A DNA stretch of 64,000 nucleotides from Cherax quadricarinatus (taxonomy: Eukaryota; Arthropoda; Malacostraca; Decapoda; Parastacidae), in the NCBI RefSeq assembly GCF_038502225.1, contig NC_091346.1, forward strand, positions 11,534,365-11,598,364. Reading direction: 5' to 3'. How positions within the stretch are numbered: position 1 is the stretch's first letter; every line of letters starts with the position of its first letter. The position numbers were made by a program, and so were the translations under genes. The notes beneath the pieces were generated by a model. That model was not told the DNA's origin, ran no database searches, and worked only from the letters and a program-made list of their open reading frames with translations. Shown piece after piece: positions 54,644-64,000 of this stretch.

Positions 54644-55890
54644 ATGGTGGACCGTATGAGCCGGCACATAAACACTGTCTGCATCGAGCTGGTCAGGGGA
54701 ACTTCAAGCAGCGCCACGATGAACGTTCTCCTGCCAAGCATTATCAGGGACATTTATGGCATCCCCAATGAAGAGTTGTACAGTGTGGCACTGAATAGTA
54801 TGTCAAGGGTCTTCATGAAGTTCATGAGGGCCGACTTCTACTCCAGCATCGTCGACGAATTTCAAGAAAGGAGGACGAGCGTCAATTCGGCAGTGGAAAT
54901 ATGCTTGCATGATGTTTCTAAGTATTTTACTTGGGTGAAGGTATGGAATGTACCTTTTGAAGCGACAGCATACAGCCTACAGGATGTGTTCAGTGGTTAT
55001 GGGACTGTACACTCGGCGAGCATGGGAATGTGGATGGACGGCCCCTACAAGGGGCTGCTGGAAGGATCCTTCACTCTGAAAATGACCCTGAGGAGGCCGA
55101 TACCATTGTACGTCACATTGCATAGCTATAGAACTCAGGTTTTTGTACACTATGCGGGGCAGAGGAGGACGTGCTGTTTATATGACTCTTATGAGCACAT
55201 GGCAGCACAATGCCCCAGAAGACAGAGCCCTAGGGTTCAAGAAAAAGCTTCTGAAGACAAGCAGTTAGAAGCCTTTGATGTTATGACAGGTGATGTGGAA
55301 GGCCGGGGGAAGGTCCTATGGAGTGAGGAGGTTGAAAGAGCAGAGGTGGCTTTGGAGACGTGTGTCACACTACCAGAGGAAACGGAGGGGGGGGATATCA
55401 CTGTCAGACAGGCCATTAGGTACTACAGATTCAGCTCATGGAGGGATTTTGGAGGCTGTGCTGAAGGATTTTTTGGAAGTCGGAGCATGGTGTGGAAGGT
55501 GACGAGAGGTTAGGTGATGTCAAAGTGATGGACGAACAGAAACCGGGCTAAGAAAGACTTGAGTGAGGTTAGAATGGAGAGCAATGTGGTGGTGGAGGTC
55601 CATCAAGAAGATGTGATTGAAGAAGATATGTGTGTAAAGGGTAGCTCCCGCAAGAGATCAGCGGGGGCATCAGACATGGACGAGGTCCTCACACCAGCGC
55701 AGCAGCCTGGGAAGAAGGTTGGGCAGCTATGGTGGAAACGGCGAGACCGGGAGGGGGGGCAGTGAGAAGATTGGTGGGAAGAGACAGGGAGGGGTTGGAG
55801 GGCAGGAACGAGGGATTACTAGAGATGGACGGAGACCTATGAAAGGAGGACCAAGTAAGCCTCAGCAGCATAGGGGTAAGCCGCCATTCT
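54644..55890 (+). pseudogene. Tx1-like ORF1, copy 2
   Basis: Open 54644-55513, then stops and shifted frames at 55559-55765. Similar to ORF1 of copy 1 from the start (INTVCIELVRG, YGIPNEELYSVALN, VEICLHDVSKYFTWVKV). The zinc knuckle reads CCLYDSYEHMAAQC, so the second Cys is Tyr. The C-terminal KKR-type and KPQQHRGKPP stretches remain in a different frame. Confidence 0.8.
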
Positions 55891-55904
55891 TGTAATTTTC
55901 AGGT

Positions 55905-58900
55905 GTGTAACTTTCATTGTAAAAGGTCTTAAGACCGAGGTCAAGAGGGTATGGTTAGAGTGGTTTTTAAGGAGATTTATTATTGATGTCTGTTTTATGC
56001 AGGAACATAACCGTAGGCTAGGTTGTGAGTTGGTTTTGAAAGGTTATAGGTTGTTTACCAGTGATGCTTTGAGGTTGAAAGGAGGTGTGGCTGTGGTGGT
56101 AAAGGAGACCAGTCCTTTGCATGTCCTGGATTGGGAGGAGGGGGGTGGGAGGGTTGTCAGGGTGGATGGGTTTTGGGGGACAGGGAGGGTTTGTTTTGTT
56201 GGTGTGTACATGCCAGCAACTAGTAGCGCTAGAGTGAAGGTGGATTTTGTACGCCATGTCTTGGTGTATCATTTGAGAGGTTTACCGGCTATTACGGTGC
56301 ATGACAGGATTGGAATTGTGCAATTAGGAATGGGGATGTGGTTCCAAGGGGGGCAGGTTGTGTTTTGGGGGTTCTGTGAGACGTTTTGCGGGATGTTGGA
56401 GTGGTAGATGTGGTGGGGAGTAGGGGATATGGAGTGAAGCACACTTTTATCCGTAGGGTATATGAGGCTTGGTTAGATAGGATTTATATTTGGCAGGGAA
56501 TAGGTGTGGAGAGGGTGGGGACTATAGATGTGGGTTTTTCTGATCATCGTGCTGTTATAGCAGATTTGAGGGTAGATGGTATAGTGAGAGTTTTTGCGGG
56601 ATACTGGAAATTGAATGCGAAGCTACTTAAGGATGAGGGTGATGCTACAGGATTTGAGGAATGGTAGAAATCCTTTTGGGAGACTAGGAATAGGAAGATG
56701 GATTTGCTGGATTGGTGGGAAATGAGGGCTCAAGTTGGAATCGCGGACTTTTTTAAAGTACGGGGTAAGGAGATGGCGAGGTGGAGCTATGGTCTACAAA
56801 ATTATCTTGAAGGTCAGTTAAATGACTGTTATGCAGAGGAACGGGTAGGGCGGAGTGAGGACATGGAACGTTTGTGAAATAGGTTGGCGGAAATCCATAA
56901 TGAAAAGTTTGAGGCAATTAGAGTTAGGGCGGGGTTGGAGGATGCTTTAAGGGGGGATAGGCCCTTGGGATTTGTACTCAAGAAGTTTAAGGAAAGGCAG
57001 GCGAAAACCACCTTGGTGTATATGGTGGCAGGAACAGGGGGGGGGGTGGATTTGAGGAGGGTCAAGACATATCCACCACGGAAAATATTAGTTTGTATGC
57101 CAATTTTTGGTTTAGGGAGAAATGGAGGAGGGTTGGTGGGGGAGTGGGTGAGGGATGTTTTGGGGATGAGGGGTTTAATAGGGTTATAAGTGAGCAGGAC
57201 AGTGACAGACTCGAGAGTAGTATTAGTGTAGAAGAGGTGGAGGAGGCAGTTTTTGGGCTGTGCCAGGGTAAAACCCCTGGGACAGATGGCATACCCAACG
57301 ATTTTTATAGGTGTCATTGGGGGAGTGTACGGCATTGTCTGGTGGGGGTTTCGAATTGTATGTTAGGTAGTGGGAGGATGGGAAAATCGCAAAGAATGGG
57401 TGTCACAGTTTTAGTGCCAAAAAGAAGGAATGCTGAGTTTTGAATGATTATTGTGCGATTTCGTTGATGTGCTCGGATTACAAGATTTTTTCTAAGATTT
57501 TGGGCAACAGAATGAGGAAAGTGTTGGGTTTAGTGTTACACAGGGGCAGTTGGGAATTCCTGGGAGAAGGATGAGGGATGGACATGGTTTTATTAGGGAT
57601 TTTCTAGAGAGTTGTACGGGAGGGGGAATACTAGGTTTAGATTGGGAGAATGCACATGATTGTGTAGACAGAGATTTCTTAGGGGTTTACTTAAAGAAGT
57701 TGGGGTTTTGGGAGGGGGTAGTGAGGTGGGTGAACACCCTGTATGCTGAGGCGAAGGTGAGGGTATGGGTCAATGGGAGGTTGGGTGAAAGTGTACCGAT
57801 GGAGAGAGGTTTGAGGCAGGGTTGCCCGCTATCACAGCTGCTCTTTGCGTGTGTGCAGAATCCTTTCTATGAGTCTGTTGAGCGGGTGATGGACAAACAG
57901 GAGATGGAGGGGGGTGCAAAGGGGGCATCGTTGGGTATGTGGATGATACTACTGTTTTGCTATGGGGTAAGGAGGAGTTAAGGAGGGTGGGTAGATGGAT
58001 GTTTGGTATGAATACGGGAATGCGAGTTAATACGGTGAAATCAAGGTTACTAGAGGTGGGTAATTGGATAGGGGGGGGGGCTTGGGGATGGGGTCAGGAT
58101 AGACAGTGGTTGATAGAATCAGGGTATGTGGAATATGGTATATGGAGGGGGTGCAGGCCTGCAGAAGGGTAAATTTTGGAGTCTGTCACAGGTAAGGTTT
58201 TAGGTAGACCGGGGGGTTTAAGTGCAAGGGACCTAGCTTTGCATCAGAGGGTAGTGGTGGTAAATTCACTTGTCTATAGCAAGGTATGGGGGGGGGTGGC
58301 AGAGGTTTTTCCCTTAGAGGTACAGGACATTGAGGAAATGCAGAGGAGGGTGCTAAAATTTGTATGGGGAACTGGGAGGGCATGGTTAAGTAAGGAGGTA
58401 TTTATGATGGATGTTCAAAGAGGGGGTTTAGGTTTGTTGCCTTTAGGACTGAGAGTAATGGCTATATATATCAAGCAGAGGTATATTAGGGAAGGGGGTG
58501 TGAGGGGAGCTAAAGTAGGAAGAGTTATGGAGAAGGCATGTAAATGGTGAAGTGGCAAGGACCTGAGGGTTTGTGAAGATATGTTGAGATTTTTATTGAC
58601 AGTGCAACAGGTGGATAACATCAAAGTGAAAAGATTGGTGAGGGTAGTGGGAGGGCAGGGAATTTTGCAAGGGGTAGCCGTGTATCCGACGTATGATTGG
58701 CGTTTCATGTGGTCTTCTTTTGTCCCTCCTTGGAGGGGGTGAGATCATGGATGGGCGGGGTTATCAGATTGTTGGGGGGGGGGGGGTTGCCGCTTTTAAG
58801 GGCTTTACTTTTAGATGTAAGGGGGGTGCCTAGGGATGTTGGAAGGGCTATAAGGTATATCATAGTAGATTATCTGGATATCTCATGGGGAATGAGGGAA

Positions 58901-59050
58901 TTAAGGGGTGATACGAGGATAAAAGCGTTGGCAGCTAGATTCTATAGGACGAAGTGTAGGAATATGCTGGTTTATGGGGCGTCCTGGGAAAAAAGTTTCC
59001 CGGAAGGTTATAGGAACCTCACTGTGGGTTCCCTTTGTCGGGGTCCCTGA
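55905..59050 (+). pseudogene. Tx1-like ORF2, copy 2, many breaks
   Basis: Endonuclease pieces: QEHNRRLGCELVLKGYRLF (about 56000), GGVAVVVKETSPL, GFSDHRAVIADLR (56530-56570). RT pieces: CQGKTPGTDGIPNDFYRCHW (57260), VTVLVPKRR, LGLDWENAHDCVDRDFLGVY (57630), LRQGCPLSQLLFAC (57810), YVDDTTVLL (57930-57960), and C-terminal parts to 59050. At least six stops or frameshifts, many at G runs. The catalytic aspartates of motif C are kept, but no long protein can be made. Confidence 0.82.
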
Positions 59051-59269
59051 GGATGGACAAAGGGGTGGTCTCCTTCTGGGGGGATGTAAAGAGGGTGGGG
59101 GTTTGCTGCTGGAGTTTTTGTGGTGTGTAAGAGGAAGGTAGTGGCAGTTTGGTATGGATGGTAAGCTATGTTTCACGGGAATGTTTGTCATAGTGAGATA
59201 TAAGGGTAGCTTACAAGGTTAATTTTCTAGCCCTGATGGTTATGTTCACTGTGTTAGAAACTTTCCTTG

Positions 59270-59515
59270 ATAGCCAGGATACTGAGCTTAGGAATTCTTC
59301 GCTTGCCTAATTCTTGGGCACATCCTACTTCCACATTGAACAAATGTTACACGACCTATGACTGCTGCACCTCTCCTGCCATACGGTTTATAAGCTGCCT
59401 CTCCGCTGATATGCTGTATTCTATTCAAGATTGATGGACTGAACACATCGACTCAAGGTTGAGGGACTGATTATCTCATTCTCCTCCTGTTCTTCAAGTT
59501 TCTCCTACGTATGGA

Positions 59516-59520
<5 letters not shown>
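59270..59520 (+). repeat. Family A-prime hammerhead repeat truncated by a TA microsatellite
   Basis: Matches 17455-17726 in reverse: GACTGCTGCACCTCTCCTGC, a TATA-like GGTTTATAAGC near 59385-59395, GATTGATGGACTGAACACAT, then GTATGGACTGAT where the ribozyme core CTGATGA begins. The sequence turns into (TA)n after CTGAT, so stem II and the rest are gone. Confidence 0.75.

Positions 59521-59611
<91 letters not shown>
59518..59611. repeat. (TA)n microsatellite inside a former ribozyme core
   Basis: About 47 TA units directly following the CTGAT of a hammerhead motif. Confidence 0.95.
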
Positions 59612-59613
<2 letters not shown>

Positions 59614-60327
59614 GATTGGATGGTAAAATAAATTTTTTTCCTTCTTTAGTGGAGTGTTGCTCTGTTTTCTGTACCAGAATTATTGTACTTGATGGCTTTA
59701 ACATATTAATAATATTAAAATACTGTTTTTTCCATGGTTATTGTGCATAAGGAATCTTACGTTCCTATTGGTTAGGCTACAATGTAACACAACTATAACC
59801 AATACTCTGTACCTTGTCATAGCTGGTATGTTCGGTTTTGTGTCTGTTTTATAGTTATGGTAGCTTTGGTTAGGGTTTTTTTTTTTTACTTTACTGACAT
59901 GATTTGTGTAGCATATATATTGTGTGTGTTAAATGTGGTTATGGCTTTAGTCATGTGTTGCAACTTTAACTTCAGTAACTTTGTGATGTTGTACATTTGT
60001 ATGTTGTTTTTTGTTGTAATAGGTTATGACAGATACTCCTTTTATATTGTTAAACCATGTAAAGTTTACTTTTGATGTATTTCTTTGGTCACAATTGCGT
60101 GGCGGTACCAGGTAACCAGGTAACCAGGTACCTATAAATGACTAATACTTTAGAGAGTTTTGTTTTAGCGTGTACTGTTTGCTATAACAGGATGTCGTTA
60201 TAATACTTGTTGCCTCCAGGAATAATCTGGTACTACTAGCGTAAATGATTATGTTTTTGTATTCCTGTACTATTATTATGCATCCTTTGTACTTTTGTAA
60301 GGTTAAAAAAAAAAAAAAAAAAAAAAC

Positions 60328-61500
60328 TGTCACCACTGGATGGTTTGATTGGGGTGCTCGGATTCCCCCGAATTTGAAGAATGAGACTGGTTCTGGTTAT
60401 TCTGAGAACTACAACCTCTATTACCTCTCCTAGTTCTACGCTAAGAACTGCCACGGAAGGATTTATAGTACCTGTTATTACAGAGATCATTACACTCAGA
60501 ACTATCATGTCAATGTATGCTATGGAAAGTACAGTATGACAGGATGGTTTGAGTTATCGTCAGTACGACGCGTTTTACTGTGACCACTTGTACAGTTTAC
60601 TGCAGTGTGACCTCGGTAACCACAGTTATAACAAGTTCTAGTGCTATGGTTACTGAATGCACTTCGAGCACTGAGGAGAACGACTACTCCTTACACTGGC
60701 CTTAGACGACTGACGTGACTGATTGTTATCAGGACCTTTCCTTGTTACACAAACAAGGGCTGGTACTGAGGGATTCATTGAAGTTAATGTAGGTTTGATG
60801 CACGGGAAAGTACCAGGAGCACACTTGGCACGTGCATGGACAAGGACTGAGAGCGGTTCCATATTTACAGTCGGAGGGTTGTAGTTATAATTATACAAGG
60901 ACTCAGGCAGCATTAATTCCTTGATAACTCCAAAAGCTGCCAATTTACCAAATTCTGCGGTGACTCGTTTGCCCTCTTCAGATATAATCTGAAGATTGTA
61001 CTGCTTTAATGAATGATGAGTTTCGATAATCTAATCACAAAGTCACTTAATGATTCACTTGGCATAGGTGCTGCAATCACTATTTCCTTAAGGATGATAT
61101 ATGGATCAGAGTCTGTCACTGGTACAATAAAAGAACAGACCAAATTCTCATACTCTGACCACTTAGTAAAATTCTCAAAGTCACACATTGTAAGAAGGTT
61201 AACGATACTCACAGCAGCTAGCGATCGAGAAAAACTTTCTTTTGCAATCCTTGATAATACTGTCTTCTGATGGAGTGCCTTCCACCAGTGCACTAGAACG
61301 GATGGCAGTAAACCATGCTTCAAGATTATTCAGGTTGCTATCGAATAACAGCAAAGAATCAGGAGGGTCACGACAACAACTATAATGTCTCGGGGTGTGT
61401 AAGGTAAGGAACCATCAGGATTTAGCACAGGTATGACATTGGCCTGACTGATATTATTCACTAAGGCATTGATGGCATTGCTCAGAGGTAGTCGAGACAT
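60328..61500 (-). pseudogene. gypsy-1 gag
   Basis: Starts at 61500 (MSRLPLSNAINALVNNISQA, PVLNPDGSLPYTPRDI), continues in shifted frames through LEAWFTAIRSSALVEG-like and PSESLSDFVIRLSK pieces, TAEFGKLAAFGVIKELMLP and a Ser/Pro-rich linker, and has a zinc knuckle CYNCGYRGHTAVNC near 60635-60594. Multiple stops and shifts (about 61400, 61250, 61000, 60650). The order and orientation fit the upstream end of gypsy-1. Confidence 0.75.
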
Positions 61501-61869
61501 GATTTCAGAGAAATTACACAAAGATAATGAAGCAAAGAATAACAAACCAAAAGTCTACGACGAAATTTTAAGTAAACTGAAAATAAAGATACTGAACTAA
61601 CTCTGTATAAGTAAATTAAACTTATAAGATACACAGAATGAGAAAAATCGCTGAAATTTACTTGGCAAAAGTAGAGGAAATACTTCGAAAAATCAAGATA
61701 TGGGAAATATTACAGTAATCTTAATTAATTTCAAAAGTGAGTTATCTTTACTCTCCATTCAATAAAGAGAATTTGATAATAAAATTGTAAAACAAGGCAA
61801 AAATAATAAAACAATCAATAAATTGTATGCAATTGCATATATGCCGGGAAAATTAATTTCCTAGAGATA
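61501..61869. other. AT-rich stretch upstream of gypsy-1 gag
   Basis: Where the leader or LTR of gypsy-1 should be. I see no second copy near 28575 that would prove an LTR. Confidence 0.45.
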
Positions 61870-63815
61870 ACACTTCCTGGAGGCCTAATTTGCCAACCTT
61901 CTCTGTCTATGGCAGTATCACTTCCCGGAGGCCTACTGATATGCCAAAATTCACTGACTATGGCAGTATCATTTCCAGGAGGTTTATACTGATATGGCAA
62001 CTTTCACTGACTATGGAAGTACCACTTCCTGGAGGCCTATAATATGAAAACCTTCACTGACTATGACAGTATCACATTCTGGAGGCCTACTAATATACCA
62101 GTCTTCACAGACTATAGCAGTATCACTTCCTACAGGCCTACTGATATGGCAACATTCATTCACGAAGGCAGTATCATTTCCTGGAGGCTTCTTATGATGT
62201 GCCAACCTTCACTATGGCATTACCAATTCCTGGAGGCCTTTACTGATATGTCAACACTCACTAACTGTGGCAGTATCACTTCCAAGAGGCCTTCTGATAT
62301 GCCACCCTTCACTAACTATGGCAGTCCCACTTTCTGGAGGGCTACTGATATGCCAACCTTCACTAAGCAAGTATTACTTCCTGGAGGCCTACTGACATGA
62401 TAACCTTAAGTGACTATGGCAGTATCACTTCTTGGAGGCCTCTGCTGATGTGCCATGTTTCACTAATCTCTGCAGGATCACTTCCTGGAGGCCTACTGAT
62501 ATGCCAACTTTCACTGACTTTGCCAGTAACAGTTCCTGGAGGCCTAGCGATATGTAAACCCTCACTGACTATGCCATTATCACTTCCAGAAGGCCTATTG
62601 ATATGCCAGTCTTCACTGATTATGCCAATACCACCTCTTAGAGGCCTACTGAAATGGCAAACTTCAATGACTATGGCAGTACCACTTCCTTGAAGCATAG
62701 TGATATGGCATCCTTCACTGACTATGGCGGAACGACGTTTTGGAGGTCTACTGATATGCCAACCATCATTGACTATAGCAGTATCACTTCCTGGAGGATT
62801 ATACTGATGTGGGAACTTTCACTGACTATGGAAGTACCCTTTCCTGGAAGCCTACTCATATGCCAACTTTCACTGACTACGGCAATACCACTTCCTGGAG
62901 ACCTACTGCAATGAGAAGCTTCACTGACTATGGCAGTATCACTTCCAGGAGGCCTACTGATATACCAACCATCACTATGGCAGTATCACTTCCTGGAGGC
63001 CTACTGATATGCCAACCTTCACTGACTATGGCAGTATCACTTCTCTGAGGCCTACTGATATGTCAGTCTTCACTGACTATGGCAGTATTACTTCCTTGAG
63101 GACTACTGATATGCCATCTTTCACTGACTATGGAAGTATCACTTCCTGGTGGCCTCTACGAATATGCTAACTTTCACTGACAGTGGCAGTACCATTTCCT
63201 GGAGGCCTACTGACATGGCAACCATCACTGAGTATGGCAGTATCACTTCCTGGAGGCCTACTCTCATACCAACCTTCAGTGACTCTGGTAGCATCACTTC
63301 CTGGAGGCCTCTACTGATAAGCCAACCTTCACTGACTATTGCTGTGTCACTTCCTGGAGACCTACTGCCATGACAAACCTTAACTGCATCATTTTGTGTA
63401 GGACTACTGAAATGCCAACCTTCACTGACAATGGTAGTATCATTTCTTGGAGGTTTTATTATGCCAACCTTCACTGACTATGACAGTACCATTTCCTGAA
63501 GGCCTACTGATATAGCAACCATAGCTGACTATGTCAGTAACACTTCCTGGAGGCCTCTGCTGTTATGCCAACCTTCACTATGGCAGTAACACTTCCTGGA
63601 GGCCTATTTATTTTTTAGCCCTCACTGACTGTAGCAGTATCCTTGAGGACTACTGATATGCCAACCTTCACTGACTACGGTAGTATCTTGCCCTGGAGCC
63701 CTGTACTGATATGCCAACCTATGGCAGTATCACTTTAAGGAGACCTGCTGATGTGCCAATCTTCACTGACTATGGTGGAATACCTTTCTGAAACCCTGAT
63801 GAGTGAACCTTCACT
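61870..63815. repeat. 51-bp minisatellite, roughly 38 diverged units
   Basis: Recurring blocks: CACTGACTATGGCAGTATCA, CTTCCTGGAGGCCTACTGAT, ATGCCAACCTT. A full unit is 51 bp (17 codons), but many units vary by small indels. Because 51 is divisible by three, frames of 60-120 codons with a repeated DYGSITSWRPTDMPTFT motif appear on plus, and matching ones on minus. Confidence 0.92.
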
Positions 63816-64000
63816 GACTATAATAATAACAATAATAATACTATCTTAATTTACTTCAAGTACAAATAGAAGGTAAACAGACCATAGCTGACTTCAGTGA
63901 CATACTACTACATAGAAAGCCCCTTGTTATGCAGAGCATATCGAGCAAATTAGGTCAGTTTTGTACCAAGATGCGACCCGCACCGGTCGACTAACTCCCA
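63816..64000 (-). mobile_element. tRNA-derived SINE, cut by the window end
   Basis: Begins with a (TAA)n-like tail at 63820-63845, then the tail and core of the family seen at 18554 and 20037 (CATAGCTGACTTCAGTGACA, CCCCTTGTTATGCAGAGCAT, GATGCGACCCGCACCGGTCG). The head lies beyond 64000. Confidence 0.85.

Larger units (their letters stand above)
54641..60327 (+). mobile_element. Tx1/L1-type non-LTR retrotransposon, copy 2, decayed
   Basis: Same family as 33920-40075, opposite orientation. ORF1, ORF2 and a 3' UTR ending in about 22 A residues at 60306-60327. It interrupts gypsy-1 between gag and protease. A family A-prime hammerhead repeat with (TA)n is inserted at 59270-59611. I found no target duplication like that of copy 1. 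Confidence 0.85.
59051..60327 (+). other. 3' UTR of Tx1-like copy 2, with inserted repeat
   Basis: Noncoding and AT-rich from about 59620, with GGTAACCAGGTAACCAGGTA near 60109 and a terminal poly(A) at 60306-60327. The block 59270-59611 is a separate insertion. Confidence 0.65.
28575..61505 (-). mobile_element. Old Ty3/gypsy LTR retrotransposon (gypsy-1), split by nested insertions
   Basis: Pieces of one minus-strand element occur in the expected order: gag (60328-61500), protease and RT (51889-54640), RNase H end and integrase (40076-41053), integrase repeat copy and next part (33590-33919), integrase C-terminus (28762-29370). At 41053/51889 the protein sequence is continuous across the gap (ARWS then LTIQEFNP). 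The order RT, RNase H, integrase is the standard gypsy order. Every piece has stops or shifts. I cannot identify its LTRs. About 26 kb of the interval is younger inserted DNA. Confidence 0.85.

Noticed and set aside
54371..60600. A long target duplication around Tx1-like copy 2, as in copy 1
   Set aside because: The sequence after its poly(A) does not match the sequence before its 5' end by eye.
62044..63373. Reading frames in the 51-bp minisatellite as a gene
   Set aside because: They appear on both strands and are broken by indels between units; no start, end or splice context.

Overview
The window is repeat DNA from a large animal genome. I find no ribosome binding sites, operons or host protein-coding gene. 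It carries many families of non-LTR retrotransposon, two Ty3/gypsy elements, a Penelope-like element, tRNA-derived SINEs and long minisatellites. SINE wording, Penelope-linked tails and RTE-like fragments resemble what I know from decapod crustaceans (crayfish or shrimp relatives). That is a recollection-based inference, not a database result.

Layout. 1-5.4 kb: an almost intact I/LOA-type retrotransposon (minus). 5.4-11.2 kb: CR1-like RT fragments broken up by hammerhead-ribozyme repeats, a head-to-head Penelope-like element (8.07-9.96 kb) and a tandem array of 378-bp ribozyme units. 11.2-17.5 kb: an RTE-like (minus) and an I-type (plus) element, both decayed. 17.5-28.1 kb: minisatellites, microsatellites, SINEs, AT-rich DNA and a decayed ORF1. 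28.6-61.5 kb: one old Ty3/gypsy element (minus) split by at least five later insertions. These are two CR1-like elements, two Tx1/L1-type elements and a Gmr1-like gypsy element, plus a SINE; one CR1-like element lies inside the Gmr1-like one. 61.9-63.8 kb: a 51-bp minisatellite. The window ends inside a SINE.

The most interesting signal is a set of five hammerhead-like families in and around the Penelope-like element. Each has the catalytic core in the right order, with family-specific stem I and stem II sequences that still pair. Nucleotides 3 and 8, which pair in the hammerhead fold, change together: C-G in families A and E, U-A in B and C, G-C in D. All other core bases are kept in the intact copies. 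TATA boxes upstream and 378-nt spacing of cleavage sites in family A suggest self-cleaving, possibly circular, RNAs.

Other points: a 273-bp target duplication around a Tx1-type element; integrase before reverse transcriptase in the Gmr1-like pol; about 525 codons of stop-free alternative frame across ORF1 of the first element; and an 83-unit, 20-bp minisatellite without a single indel. All feature calls come from reading the sequence and translations; family names rest on recalled motifs.
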